A DNA stretch of 64,000 nt from Actinoallomurus sp963736325 (GCA_963736325.1 CAVTOG010000008.1:868001-932000); one strand, 5' to 3'; numbered from the stretch's first letter, positions 52,638 to 62,218 are shown. The notes: generated by a model from the letters alone, not told the origin. Numbers and translations: made by a program.

Positions 52638-53849
52638 TCAGTGCAGGTGGACCGGGAGGGCGGAGAGGCCGCGGAAGCGGATGTTGTGCTGCCATTCCGG
52701 TGCGGGGCCGGCCAGGCGGAGGTGCGGGAAGCGGGACAGGAGGAGGGAGAAGGCGATCTCCGCTTCCAGGCGGGCCAGGGGTGCGCCGAGGCAGTGGTGG
52801 ATGCCGTGGCCGAAGGCCAAGTGGCCGGTGGCGTCTCGGGTGATGTCCAGGCGGTCGGTGTCGGCGAACCTGGCCGGGTCGCGGTTGGCGGCGATCAGGG
52901 CGACGTGGACGAACTCGCCCGCGGGGATCTCGGTACCGCCGATCGTCACGGGCTCGGCGGTGTAGCGGAGAGTGGCGATGTTGACGGGGCCGTCGTAGCG
53001 GAGGAACTCCTCGATGGCGCCCGGCAGGAGCGAGGGGTCGGCGCGTAGGGCCGCCAGCTGTTCGGGGTGCCGGAGGAGCGCGTACGTGCCGTTGGCGATC
53101 AGGTTGACGGTGGTCTCGTGCCCGGCGACGATCAGCAGGAACGCCATGGACGTGATCTCCTGGTCGGACAGGAGGTCGCCGTCGTCCTGGGCTTGGACCA
53201 GGGCGGACAGCAGGTCGTCGGCGGGTGACTCGCGCTTGGACCGTACGAGGGCGGTCAGGTGGTCCGCCATCTGCCGGAGTGCGGAGAGGAACGCCTCCTT
53301 GTCGCGGTCGGTCTCCATCAGCATGCGGCCACGTGAGTGGAAGAGCGCGCGGTCCTCCGGCGGGACGCCGAGCAGCTCACAGATGACCTTGATCGGGAGC
53401 GGCAGCGCGTACGACGCGACGAGGTCGGCCTCGTCCCGTACGGACATGTCGTCCAGGAGCTCGGTGGCGATCTCTTCGATCCGGGGACGCAGGGCCTCGA
53501 CCCGGCGCGCGGTGAACGCCTTGTGCACCAGTTTGCGCAGCCGCGTGTGGTCGGGCGGGTCGGAGTTGAGCATGTGCGCGGTCAGCGACCCGCCGGCGGT
53601 CGAAGATCCGCCGCCGGCCTTGCGCAGATACGTCTCGTTGGCCGAGGCCTTGCGCAGGCGCGGATCGGCGAGCGCGGCCCTGCCCTCCTCGTAACCGGTG
53701 ACCATCCAGCCGTCCAGCCCGCCGGGGAAGGCCACACGGTGCGCGCCGCTCCGCTCACGCCATGCCGCGTAGACCCGGTAGGGGTCGGCGAAGAAGTCAC
53801 GGTCGAACGCCACGCGAACACTTCCCATCCAACGTTCCGTATCCGACAT
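52638..53849 (-). CDS. Cytochrome P450
   Basis: This is a 403-residue bacterial P450. The I-helix AGHETT holds the oxygen-activating Thr, EFLR in the K helix gives ExxR, and FGHGIHHCLGAPLAR contains the heme-thiolate Cys. Electrons must come from a ferredoxin encoded elsewhere. ATG 53849 is used; ATG 53828 is also possible. The gene is convergent with the FAD monooxygenase and divergent from the formamidase-like gene. A tailoring hydroxylation or coupling of the product is likely, but the substrate is not predictable. Confidence 0.92.
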   Translation of the reverse strand: MSDTERWMGSVRVAFDRDFFADPYRVYAAWRERSGAHRVAFPGGLDGWMVTGYEEGRAALADPRLRKASANETYLRKAGGGSSTAGGSLTAHMLNSDPPDHTRLRKLVHKAFTARRVEALRPRIEEIATELLDDMSVRDEADLVASYALPLPIKVICELLGVPPEDRALFHSRGRMLMETDRDKEAFLSALRQMADHLTALVRSKRESPADDLLSALVQAQDDGDLLSDQEITSMAFLLIVAGHETTVNLIANGTYALLRHPEQLAALRADPSLLPGAIEEFLRYDGPVNIATLRYTAEPVTIGGTEIPAGEFVHVALIAANRDPARFADTDRLDITRDATGHLAFGHGIHHCLGAPLARLEAEIAFSLLLSRFPHLRLAGPAPEWQHNIRFRGLSALPVHLH

Positions 53850-53999
53850 GCATCGTGCAAGCCGCGCCGTGAGATCCACGGGTGCCGCGGGCCGACAGTA
53901 CTTCCGCGAGCGCGGCCAAGCGACAGTGTCCACCGATGAGCTCGTACGGGGCCGAGATGCGAGACCATCGGACCTGACCTCGTGAGAAGGGAACGCGCC

Positions 54000-54659
54000 G
54001 TGGACGCCCGCCGCATCGTCGACCTGTCGGTACCGCTGTCGGAGTCGACGCAGGTGTACCCGGGTGACCCGGTGCCACGGATCCGCGCGGCGGCCACGAT
54101 CGGCGCGGACGGCGTCAACCTGCTGGCCGTCGAGATGGGTTCGCAGACGGGCACGCACGTCGACGCTCCGTACCACTTTCGCGAGGACGGCCCGCGGATC
54201 GACGAGCTGGACCTGTCGCTGTTCGTCGGCGACGGCGTCGTGATCGACGCCACCGGCCTCGCGCCGCGTTCCCGCATCACGTGGGAGACGGTGCCGGCGG
54301 CCCGGCTGCGGCCCGGCGTCATCGCCCTGCTGCACACCGGCTGGTCACGCCGGTACGGCGGCGACGCCTACTTCGACCATCCGTTCCTCGACGCGGACGC
54401 CTGCCGCCGCATGCTCGCCCTCGGCGTACGCACGTTCCTCCTCGACGCGCCCAATATCGACGAGACCCCCGACGCGGAGCATCCCGGGGAGGGCTTCCCC
54501 GTACACCGCCTGATCGCCGAAGCCGGCGGCGTGATCGGGGAGAACCTGCGCAACTTCGAGATGATCGACTTCGATCCGTTCATCTCATGCCTTCCGCTGC
54601 GCCTGACCGGCGGAGACGGCGCCCCGGCACGCGCCGTGGCGATCGACCTGACCGCGTGA
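54000..54659 (+). CDS. Cyclase-family hydrolase, kynurenine formamidase-like
   Basis: This is a 219-residue protein of the cyclase/KynB family. The metal-binding motif QTGTHVDAPYHF lies near residue 50; a second conserved region, DAPNIDE, and a C-terminal PLRLTGGDGAPARAVAID follow. KynB removes the formyl group from N-formylkynurenine; other members act on different amides or esters. GTG 54000 follows AGAAGGG. Together with the halogenase and the dioxygenase-like protein it would complete a chlorotryptophan-to-chlorokynurenine route. No SARP-type repeat precedes it, so membership in the cluster is likely, not certain. Confidence 0.78.
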   Translation: MDARRIVDLSVPLSESTQVYPGDPVPRIRAAATIGADGVNLLAVEMGSQTGTHVDAPYHFREDGPRIDELDLSLFVGDGVVIDATGLAPRSRITWETVPAARLRPGVIALLHTGWSRRYGGDAYFDHPFLDADACRRMLALGVRTFLLDAPNIDETPDAEHPGEGFPVHRLIAEAGGVIGENLRNFEMIDFDPFISCLPLRLTGGDGAPARAVAIDLTA

Positions 54660-54732
54660 GGGGAACCGGGGACGGCAGCGTACGATCACGCTGAGATCAC
54701 TCCTGTTCGCGAGCCCCGACCTCGGAGAGAAC

Positions 54733-56064
54733 ATGATCCCTCAGCAGCGCGTCCTGAAGACCGCGATCCCGGGGCCACGCTCCGCCGAGTTGCACGCGCG
54801 CAAGAACGCCGCGGTCTCCGCGGGCGTCTCGACCGTCCTGCCCGTGTACGTCGAGCGGGCCGGCGGCGGCATTCTCGTCGACGTCGACGGCAACCAGCTC
54901 ATCGACTTCGGCTCCGGCATCGCCGTCACTACGGTCGGCAACGCCGCGCCCCGCGTGGTCGAGCGCGTACGTGAGCAGGCCGCCGACTTCACCCACACCT
55001 GCTTCATGGTCACGCCGTACGCGGAGTACGTCGAGGTGGCCGAGGCGCTGGGCGAGCTGACACCCGGCGACCACGAGAAGCGGTCCGCGCTGTTCAACTC
55101 CGGCGCGGAGGCCGTGGAGAACGCGGTGAAGATCGCGCGGTCCGCGACCGGGCGGCAGGCCGTCGTCGCCTTCGACCACGCCTACCACGGGCGTACGAAC
55201 CTGACGATGGCGCTCACCGCGAAGAACATGCCCTACAAGCATCGCTTCGGCCCCTTCGCGGGCGAGATCTACCGGGTGCCGGCGGCGTACCCGTACCGCT
55301 GGCCGACGGGGCCGGACACCTGCGCCGACGAGGCGTTCGAGCTGTTCGTGTCCGTGCTGCACGCCCAGGTCGGCGAGGACAACACCGCGGCCGTGATCAT
55401 CGAGCCGATCCAGGGCGAGGGGGGCTTCGTCGTCCCGCCGCCCGGCTACCTCGCGCGCGTGGCGGGCTGGTGCCGCGACAACGGCGTCGTTCTCATCGCC
55501 GACGAGATCCAGACCGGCTTCTGCCGTACCGGAGACTGGTTCGCCTGTGACCACGAGGGCGTCGTGCCCGACCTGATCACCACCGCCAAGGGCATCGCCG
55601 GCGGTCTGCCCCTGGCCGCTGTCACCGGCCGCGCCGAGATCATGGACGCCGTCCACGGCGGCGGCCTCGGCGGCACGTACGGCGGCAACCCGGTCGCCTG
55701 TGCGGCGGCGCTGGGCGCGATCGAGACTATGAGAGCCGAAGACCTGCCAGGGCGCGCACGGGAGATCGAGACGATCGTGATCCCGCGTCTGAAGGAGCTC
55801 GCCGCCCGCCACCCGCAGATCGGCGACGTACGGGGCCGAGGCGCGATGCTGGCCGTGGAGCTGGTGTCCGATCCGGCCACGAAGACCCCGGATCCCGCGC
55901 TGACGGCCGCGGTGAGCAAGGCCTGCCACGCGTCCGGCCTGGTCACCCTGAGTGCGGGCACGTACGGCAATGTCCTGCGCTTCCTGCCACCGCTCGCCAT
56001 CCCCGACGCCCTCCTCACCGAAGGCCTCGACATCCTCGAAGAGGCCTTCGCCACGACGGCGTGA
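54733..56064 (+). CDS. Class III PLP aminotransferase, GabT-like
   Basis: This is a 443-residue aminotransferase of the 4-aminobutyrate/ornithine group. It shows FNSGAEAVENAVKIAR, the PLP-contact ADEIQTGFCRTGDWF and the PLP lysine in TTAKGIAGGLPLAAV. ATG 54733 follows GGAGAG. It transfers an omega-amino group to 2-oxoglutarate. It may be ordinary GABA metabolism at the cluster edge or supply a precursor; neither is shown by the sequence. Confidence 0.87.
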   Translation: MIPQQRVLKTAIPGPRSAELHARKNAAVSAGVSTVLPVYVERAGGGILVDVDGNQLIDFGSGIAVTTVGNAAPRVVERVREQAADFTHTCFMVTPYAEYVEVAEALGELTPGDHEKRSALFNSGAEAVENAVKIARSATGRQAVVAFDHAYHGRTNLTMALTAKNMPYKHRFGPFAGEIYRVPAAYPYRWPTGPDTCADEAFELFVSVLHAQVGEDNTAAVIIEPIQGEGGFVVPPPGYLARVAGWCRDNGVVLIADEIQTGFCRTGDWFACDHEGVVPDLITTAKGIAGGLPLAAVTGRAEIMDAVHGGGLGGTYGGNPVACAAALGAIETMRAEDLPGRAREIETIVIPRLKELAARHPQIGDVRGRGAMLAVELVSDPATKTPDPALTAAVSKACHASGLVTLSAGTYGNVLRFLPPLAIPDALLTEGLDILEEAFATTA

Positions 56065-56352
56065 TCAGCGCGGCTCCACGACAAGGATCAGCCGGTCGCC
56101 GCCGGCGACGTGTGTCGTCGTCGGCCGTGCCGGCGCGTCGTCGGGGCCGCGCAGGGTCCCGGCCAGGACCACCGCGGTGACGAGGGCGGCGCCGGTGAGC
56201 AGGAGGCACAGTGGCCGGAAGAACGGGATGCCCGCGCGGAGGCCCATGTGCCGCTGCCCGGCGGCCATGCGCAGGGCGAAGATCGGGTCGTCGTCGACCA
56301 GGCACCGCTCGATCTGGCAGAGGACTCGTGTCTCGTCGCCGGACAGCGCCAT
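56065..56352 (-). CDS. DUF3040-type small membrane protein
   Basis: This is a 95-residue protein beginning MALSGDETRVLCQIERCLVDDDPIFA, the actinobacterial DUF3040 pattern, with a hydrophobic stretch, LCLLLTGAALVTAVVLAG, forming one membrane helix. ATG 56352 is preferred to the longer open frame. The stop directly abuts the convergent aminotransferase stop. Its function is unknown and it is probably not part of the biosynthetic cluster. Confidence 0.65.
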   Translation of the reverse strand: MALSGDETRVLCQIERCLVDDDPIFALRMAAGQRHMGLRAGIPFFRPLCLLLTGAALVTAVVLAGTLRGPDDAPARPTTTHVAGGDRLILVVEPR

Positions 56353-56434
56353 CAGCGGCCGGTACGGCAGGTAGGGAAATGTCCGCTCATGACCATTAGA
56401 CGCCCTGCGACCGGGGGAGGTTGGCGGACGGACG

Positions 56435-57058
56435 TCAGGGCTTGACGGCGGCCAGGCGTTCGATGACACCGAAGCGGTAGCGCTCGCGCCGGGTGATGGT
56501 GAAGCCGGCCTCGCGCACGAGGTTCAGCGGGCGCCGGAGCCAGTGGTCGCCGGACAGCCGGACGGCCACCGGCTCCAGGACGTGCTGCGCTGCCCGTACG
56601 AGGATGTTGCCGCTCGCGACGTGGTCGAGGAGCAGGAGGGTGCCTCCCGGCCGCAGCACCCGGCGCATCTCGGCGATGGCGGCGCGGTCGTCGGGGATGC
56701 AGCACAGCGCGAGGACGCAGACCACCGTGTCGAAGGAGCCGTCGGGGAAGGGCAGGTCGCCCGCTCGCGCCTCGATCAGGGGCACGTCCATGGACAGCTC
56801 CCGCGCACGCTCCCGTGCGAGGCGCAGCATGGCGGGGGACAGGTCGACACCCGTCAGGTCGGTCCCCGCGGCGTAGTGGGGAAGGTTCCGCCCGGTGCCG
56901 ACGGCCACCTCCAGGACCCGTCCCCACGCCCGACCGCACACCCACGCGCGGCCGTCGAGGACCAGGCGCCGGTCGAAGGACCGCATCAGGCGGTCGTAGC
57001 GGTGTGCGTCGCGCTCCCAGATCCGGCGGACCCGCGCGTCGTCTTCGCGACCTGCCAT
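56435..57058 (-). CDS. Class I SAM-dependent methyltransferase
   Basis: This is a 207-residue UbiE-like methyltransferase with SAM motif I VLEVAVGTGRNL, motif II GVDLSPAML and motif IV DTVVCVLALCC. ATG 57058 has GGAGGCGG upstream. Homologues methylate lipids, quinones or small molecules. It lies among generic genes, and involvement in the cluster is doubtful. Confidence 0.83.
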   Translation of the reverse strand: MAGREDDARVRRIWERDAHRYDRLMRSFDRRLVLDGRAWVCGRAWGRVLEVAVGTGRNLPHYAAGTDLTGVDLSPAMLRLARERARELSMDVPLIEARAGDLPFPDGSFDTVVCVLALCCIPDDRAAIAEMRRVLRPGGTLLLLDHVASGNILVRAAQHVLEPVAVRLSGDHWLRRPLNLVREAGFTITRRERYRFGVIERLAAVKP

Positions 57059-57163
57059 CTCGTACCGCCTCCAGAGAATCGTTGATACCACACCGAACGG
57101 ACCCGAGCCGCACGACGGTTTTTTCGGGTGACCGCGAGGAGACCCTTTGTTAGCATCCGCCGG

Positions 57164-57862
57164 GTGACGACGCGGCTGACGGGCAAGGTGCTGATCTTCG
57201 ACGCGGATGACACGCTCTGGGAGAACAACGTGTTGTTCGAGCGCGTCATCGCGGACTTCCTCACCTGGCTGGACCACCCGACGCTGAACCCGGGCGAGGT
57301 ACGCGCGGTGCTCGACGACATCGAGGCGGCCAACGCGGTCAGCCACGGGTACGGCTCGAAGATGCTGCTGCGCAGCCTGCACGAATGCTTCCAGCGGCTC
57401 TCCGACCGCCCCGCCACCGAGGACGAGCGCGCCGCGATCGACAGGGTCGCCTCCGCGCTCATCGACCACGAGGTCGAGCCGATCCCGGGAGTCGCCGAGA
57501 CCCTGTCGCGGCTCGGCGAGCGGCACAGCCTGCTGCTGCTCACCAAGGGCGACACAGAGGAACAGCAGCGCAAGCTCGACGTCTCGCTGCTGGGGCACCA
57601 CTTCGAGCACGTCCACATCGTCGCGGAGAAGAACGCGGACACCTACGCCGGACTCGTCGAGCGCCACGGCCTGTCGACCGGCGACACGTGGATGATCGGC
57701 AACTCGCCGAAGTCCGACATCCGCCCGGCACGCGCGGTCGGGATGAACGCCGTGTTCATTCCCAACCGGCACACCTGGGTCCTGGAGCACGATGAGATCG
57801 ACGATACGGACGAGCGCATTCTCACGCTGCGGACGTTTCCGGATCTGCTGCGGCACTTCTGA
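57164..57862 (+). CDS. HAD-superfamily hydrolase
   Basis: This is a 232-residue HAD hydrolase. Motif I DADDTLW holds the nucleophile Asp, motif II lies in LLLLTKG, and MIGNSPKSDI gives motif IV. It is likely a phosphatase. GTG 57164 sits directly before the start of the conserved fold; GTG 57128 is an alternative. Its last 41 bases overlap the convergent MFS gene. Confidence 0.82.
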   Translation: MTTRLTGKVLIFDADDTLWENNVLFERVIADFLTWLDHPTLNPGEVRAVLDDIEAANAVSHGYGSKMLLRSLHECFQRLSDRPATEDERAAIDRVASALIDHEVEPIPGVAETLSRLGERHSLLLLTKGDTEEQQRKLDVSLLGHHFEHVHIVAEKNADTYAGLVERHGLSTGDTWMIGNSPKSDIRPARAVGMNAVFIPNRHTWVLEHDEIDDTDERILTLRTFPDLLRHF

Positions 57863-59027
57863 GTCCGGGCGCGGCCAGGTGCCGGTAGCCCACCGCGAGC
57901 AGCGTCAGTGTGACGCCCACGCCGACGACTCCGCCGACGGCCGCCCAGTGGATGCCCGACCGGTCCAGGACGACGCCGACGACGGCCGAGCCGACGGAGT
58001 TGCCCGCGGCGAACAGGGTCACGAGCCACGCGAACGCCTCGGTGGCGGTGCCGGCGGGGGCCAGGTCGCCGATCAGCATGAAGGTCGTCGCGAGGAGCGG
58101 TGCCAGGAACGTCCCGGTGAGCAGCATCAGCCCGGCCATGTACGGCGGCGCGGGCACGAGGGCGAGCGGCGCGTAGCAGGCGACGAGGCCGCAGGCGAAC
58201 AGCATCGCGCGCCGCCGGGGCGGGATGCGCCACTTCACGGCGCCGTAGACCAGCACGCCGACCAGGGAGGCGAAGGCGTTGAGCGCCAGCAGGATCGGCG
58301 CTCCGCCGGGCACGTGATGGCGTTCGGCGTAGGAGACGACCACCATGTTGAGCGTGCCGATGGCGAACCCGGCACCGGACAGGGCGACGAGCAGGATCAC
58401 CAGGCCACGGTCGCGCAGCGGCCCGAGCCAGTGGCGGGAGCCCCCGGTGGTGCTCCAGTCGCGGGCCGGCCGGGCGGTCGCGAACATCAGCACGCCGCCG
58501 AGGACCAGCACCACCTGCGCCCAGAGGGCCGCGACCGGCGCGATCACCGCGACGAAGACCGCCACGACCATGGGCCCGGCGACGAAGACGAGTTCCTGCG
58601 CCGCCGAGTCGACGGCGTACGCGCCCTCCAGCTGGTCCGCGGAGACGATGTCCGGCCACAGCGTGCGCAGGCAGGGCTCCAGCGGTGGGGTCAGCGCTCC
58701 GGCGAGCAGCGCGCCGGCGATGACCACGGCGTGGTGGCGCGGTGCGGACGCGATCGCGGCGAACCCGGCGGCGCACAGCACGGCCGTGGGCGCGAGCACC
58801 CGTAACTGCCCGACCCGGTCGACGATCCGGCCGAGGACCGGGGAGACGACGGCGGATGCGATGGCGTACGAGCCGACCGCCGAGCCGACGAACGAGTAGC
58901 CGGCTCCCGCCTTCCGCAACGTCAGCGGGATCGCGATCGCCGCCATGGCGATGGGCAGCCGGCCGAGCCAGCTGCCGACCAGCAACTGGACGAAGAAGGG
59001 CATCCGCAGCAGGCGCAGATAGCTCAC
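57822..59027 (-). CDS. MFS transporter
   Basis: This is a 401-residue major facilitator with about twelve helices and the motif GRIVDRVGQLR after helix 2. The pattern of a drug/metabolite exporter is visible but the substrate is not. The 3' end overlaps the HAD gene on the other strand. It is probably outside the cluster. Confidence 0.83.
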   Translation of the reverse strand: MSYLRLLRMPFFVQLLVGSWLGRLPIAMAAIAIPLTLRKAGAGYSFVGSAVGSYAIASAVVSPVLGRIVDRVGQLRVLAPTAVLCAAGFAAIASAPRHHAVVIAGALLAGALTPPLEPCLRTLWPDIVSADQLEGAYAVDSAAQELVFVAGPMVVAVFVAVIAPVAALWAQVVLVLGGVLMFATARPARDWSTTGGSRHWLGPLRDRGLVILLVALSGAGFAIGTLNMVVVSYAERHHVPGGAPILLALNAFASLVGVLVYGAVKWRIPPRRRAMLFACGLVACYAPLALVPAPPYMAGLMLLTGTFLAPLLATTFMLIGDLAPAGTATEAFAWLVTLFAAGNSVGSAVVGVVLDRSGIHWAAVGGVVGVGVTLTLLAVGYRHLAAPGLRSAAADPETSAA

Positions 59028-59093
59028 TGATCACCTCCGAATTCCTGACACCCTGACACAGGAGGAGCACGGAGATGAAGCCGTTAAATCGCT

Positions 59094-59117
59094 GGAAGAG
59101 CCGGCGCCGGCTCTTCC
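59094..59117. promoter_or_regulatory. 24-bp perfect palindrome in the NUDIX leader
   Basis: GGAAGAGCCGGC (59094-59105) is followed directly by its complement (59106-59117). It lies 25 bases before the NUDIX ATG and just after a strong ribosome-binding site with ATG (59075). It could be a dyad operator or a cruciform/hairpin that affects translation of the leader. Confidence 0.5.
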
Positions 59118-59141
59118 CCCTGAGACTGGAGCCGGCATCAC

Positions 59142-59690
59142 ATGAATCCCGCCATCACCGACCTGCTGCGCGAATACCGGCCGGGCGACGCCACGGAGGC
59201 GTCCGACCTCGTACGGGTCCGTGCGCTGCTGGAGACCGGTCAGGACCCGTGGTCGCGCGCGACCCCGCTGCACCTGACCGCCTCCGCGCTGGTCGTGCAC
59301 CCGGACACCGGGAGGGTCCTGTTGCGCTGGCACCACCGCCAGGAGGCGTGGCTGCAGATCGGGGGCCATGCCGACAGCGGCGAGACCGACCCGCTGGCGA
59401 TCGCCTTGCGCGAGGGCGAGGAGGAGACGGGCCTGACCGACCTCGTCCCATGGCCGGACGCCGCGCTGCGCCACGTCGTGGTCGTGCCGGTGCGCGCCAA
59501 CGAGAAGGAACCGGCCCACGAGCACGCCGACCTGCGCTTCGTCCTCGCCACCAGGCGTCCGGAGGAGGCGCGGCCGGAGAATCCGCAGGCGCCGCTGCGG
59601 TGGCTGAGCCACGCCGGAGCCCGCGAACTGATCAGTGAGCCGAACCTGCTGGAGACGCTGTCACGTGTGGGTTTGCCGACGGGGCGGTGA
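59142..59690 (+). CDS. NUDIX hydrolase
   Basis: This is a 182-residue NUDIX protein. The Nudix box is complete, GHADSGETDPLAIALREGEE followed by ETGL. It hydrolyses nucleoside diphosphate-linked compounds with Mg2+. ATG 59142 fits the family length. The gene is divergent from the MFS gene. Confidence 0.9.
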   Translation: MNPAITDLLREYRPGDATEASDLVRVRALLETGQDPWSRATPLHLTASALVVHPDTGRVLLRWHHRQEAWLQIGGHADSGETDPLAIALREGEEETGLTDLVPWPDAALRHVVVVPVRANEKEPAHEHADLRFVLATRRPEEARPENPQAPLRWLSHAGARELISEPNLLETLSRVGLPTGR

Positions 59691-59733
59691 CGAGCCGCCC
59701 GATTCACCTGAAGCGGAGGTGTTCCACCACCGT

Positions 59734-62064
59734 TCAGCTCTCGCGGCGGCCCACGAGAAGGTCGGTAGAGGGCGGTGAACGTCGTACGTCGTGAGTGTTG
59801 GCGAGTCTTTCTTGGAGTTTGGCATGGCGGAGCTGGTAGAAGACTCCGATTTGGCGGAGGAGCCCGAGTCGGTGGGCGTCCTGTAGGAATCTCATCAGGT
59901 GGAGTGGTGTCCAGCGGCGAATGGAAAGGTAACCGAGAATGATGAGGTAGGTGCCGCTGGCGTTCAGGGGGATGACGGCGAGCCCGAGCATGAGCCCGCC
60001 CGCGAGCGCACCGGCGAGGCCGACTTTGAACACGAGGTCGGTCGCGAGCCCGAACGCGAGCCCGGCCGTGAGTGACTCAATGCCGGTCAGCTGTATGTCA
60101 CGGCGGAGTGAGTCGGGAGGGCTCTGAGTGACGTCGCTCGCTTGCGGGCTTTTCGCCCATACCCAGAGCCCGCACGCGAGGCCGTAAAGCGGGCCGCCTA
60201 TAGAGGCATCCCTCAATCCGAGCGCGATCTCCGCCACGGTCCCGCCCACGATCCCGACGATGAGTCCGACCATGAGGTTGCGCATGAGTGGACGCGCCCG
60301 GCCGTGTAGCCGTAGGTCCGCGTGGGACGGGTTGGGATATGGAGGGATCATGCCCGCACCGGACTGCCACCAGCCGAACACGGCCGCGAACCCGATCATG
60401 GCCCCGGCCACGAGACCGACCGTAGGCCCGAACGCCATCCCGAACGTGAGCCCGAACGTGGGGCCGGACGTGAGCCCGACCACGAGGTTGAGCAGGTGTG
60501 GATGTGTTCGGCCGCGCAGCCGATCCGACGACCACGCGGTGAGCCAGTACGAGAGTGCGCCCGCGAGCCCGTACGACAACCCGGCCCTGAGCCCGGTCGT
60601 GAGCCCGAGCCCGAGCCCGAACGCCAGTCCGGCCGCGAGCGCGAACGCGGGACCGGCCACGAGCGTGATGATGAGCCTGACGGTACGCAGGGGCAGGGCG
60701 GTGTGGAGTCGCCACCAGGCGAACTCGGTGGTCTCGGTCGTGTGGAGATGGTGGGCGAGGAAGGACACCCACCGTTGGGCGTCGCCGAATTTCCAGTCAT
60801 GGCGGGGCCGGGAAAGGGGGACCTGCCGCTCTTGACCGCCATTGGTGTGGGCTGGATTCGTGGCGAGTACGGCATAGGTGAGGTGGTCGAGGAGATGGTC
60901 GGTGATCTGGTCGGGGGTGGTGAAGTCTTCGGACGAAAGGAGCGGTAACGGGTCGATGTGGGTGTCGATATAGACCTTGCGCAATAACCAGAGCGCGAGC
61001 GGTGTGCTGAGCGCCTGGGTGAGAGGTGCCGTCGTGCCCTTGGAAAGGGCGGCGAGAACAGCGGGCCAGGCGCCGGTTGGGCTGGGCGGGAGAGCACGTG
61101 TGAGATATTCGGCGGCGTCTGCGGGGCGTAGGAGGTCGGGTTGAATGACGGCTCCTGCGGTAAGGACGTCACCGCCGGGAGCGTTGATGGCGGCCTGATA
61201 CTCATTCGTGCGACAGGTGAGAACGAGTGCGTCGGCGTCTGTGAGGGTGGCGTTCAACGCGGTGATCACAGCGGGGCGCAGAGGTTCGGGGAGCTCGTCC
61301 AGGCCGTCGAGGATGGGCAGAACACGCCGTCCGGTCACCAGCGCCCGGGGCGCGTCGGGGCCGAAGGCATGGGCGCGAAGCGCGGGATAGGTGTCGCCGA
61401 CACGGCCGGCGAGCCAGTCATGGAAGTGCTGGGTGGCGGGATCCCATCCGGACAAGGTGACCATGACGGGAACCGGCTCCCCTGGCCGGGGATGCTGGAG
61501 GAGATCGCGTAGGAGCAAGACGGCGAGGGCGGTCTTCCCCATACCGGGGTCACCCGATATGACCAGCCGGCGGCGGGCGAGGTTACGGAACTCGGCCGTC
61601 ATCGTGGAGATGCGGTCGGTGCGGCCGGTGAAACGGGGACGCCCCAGGGAGAGCAGCGACCGCACGGACATAGGCCGGGTGAGGTGGTCTGGGTGGTCCA
61701 TCACGGGAAGCTCGCTCAGATGCCACCTGACCGCGAGGGGAGCGGGGTCGTCGAGTTGACGTATGGCGATCTCCTCGCGCCATTGCCGCAATACCAGACT
61801 GGCCAGCACCTTCTGGGCTTGGTCGAGTTGGTCCGGCATGCTGACCGTCAGCCGCTGGTTCGGTTCACGCCGTCCGTTGAGTATCGAAGGCAACAAGGCC
61901 GCGGCGGCCAGCGGAACCGCCGCCAGCGTGGCGAAGATCGCGGACGAGGTGGGCCCGTATCTCCACAGCATGTAGATCAAGCCGGCACCGATGCCCAGAA
62001 CCAGCAGTACCAACGCCGTGGCGGTCAGTGTCAAAGGCCATCGGGGTCCGTACTTCTTGACCAT
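59734..62064 (-). CDS. NACHT-type NTPase with membrane repeats
   Basis: This is a 776-residue STAND-class NTPase. Two N-terminal membrane helices (about 10-60) are followed by the NTPase, with Walker A GDPGMGKTAL near residue 173 and the NACHT-style Walker B RVLPILDGLDELPE near 240. The last 300 residues hold many Gly-rich hydrophobic segments of the type FGLTFGMAFGPTVGLVAG, perhaps eight to ten membrane spans. Relatives are common in actinomycetes, and some bacterial NACHT proteins act in phage defence. The function of this one is unknown. It is unrelated to the biosynthetic cluster. Confidence 0.82.
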   Translation of the reverse strand: MVKKYGPRWPLTLTATALVLLVLGIGAGLIYMLWRYGPTSSAIFATLAAVPLAAAALLPSILNGRREPNQRLTVSMPDQLDQAQKVLASLVLRQWREEIAIRQLDDPAPLAVRWHLSELPVMDHPDHLTRPMSVRSLLSLGRPRFTGRTDRISTMTAEFRNLARRRLVISGDPGMGKTALAVLLLRDLLQHPRPGEPVPVMVTLSGWDPATQHFHDWLAGRVGDTYPALRAHAFGPDAPRALVTGRRVLPILDGLDELPEPLRPAVITALNATLTDADALVLTCRTNEYQAAINAPGGDVLTAGAVIQPDLLRPADAAEYLTRALPPSPTGAWPAVLAALSKGTTAPLTQALSTPLALWLLRKVYIDTHIDPLPLLSSEDFTTPDQITDHLLDHLTYAVLATNPAHTNGGQERQVPLSRPRHDWKFGDAQRWVSFLAHHLHTTETTEFAWWRLHTALPLRTVRLIITLVAGPAFALAAGLAFGLGLGLTTGLRAGLSYGLAGALSYWLTAWSSDRLRGRTHPHLLNLVVGLTSGPTFGLTFGMAFGPTVGLVAGAMIGFAAVFGWWQSGAGMIPPYPNPSHADLRLHGRARPLMRNLMVGLIVGIVGGTVAEIALGLRDASIGGPLYGLACGLWVWAKSPQASDVTQSPPDSLRRDIQLTGIESLTAGLAFGLATDLVFKVGLAGALAGGLMLGLAVIPLNASGTYLIILGYLSIRRWTPLHLMRFLQDAHRLGLLRQIGVFYQLRHAKLQERLANTHDVRRSPPSTDLLVGRRES

Positions 62065-62218
62065 GTCTCAGATGATGTCAGCTACCTACATATCGCGCCC
62101 TTGCATTCACACGCCCGCGTGGATGGGCCGCGCGTCGATCGTGCGGGGCACGCCGGTGTTCGCTCCGGCTTTCTCCCGTGCGCCGAACACGCGGCCATCC
62201 GCTAGGGCGTACCGGCCG

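Noticed and set aside
57643..59070. Open frame of about 475 codons on the minus strand overlapping the MFS gene
   Set aside because: The translation is Arg-rich and without motifs, and a different minus-strand frame encodes the twelve-helix MFS protein.
59075..59638. Open frame with a strong ribosome-binding site overlapping the NUDIX gene
   Set aside because: Past about 20 codons it is an Arg-rich shadow of the NUDIX frame. Only the leader idea was kept as a weak finding.
60396..60700. Short repeated GAGCCCG-like units that could look like a tandem repeat or CRISPR
   Set aside because: They encode the Gly/Leu/Phe-rich membrane segments of the NACHT protein; unit spacing is irregular and there are no spacers.
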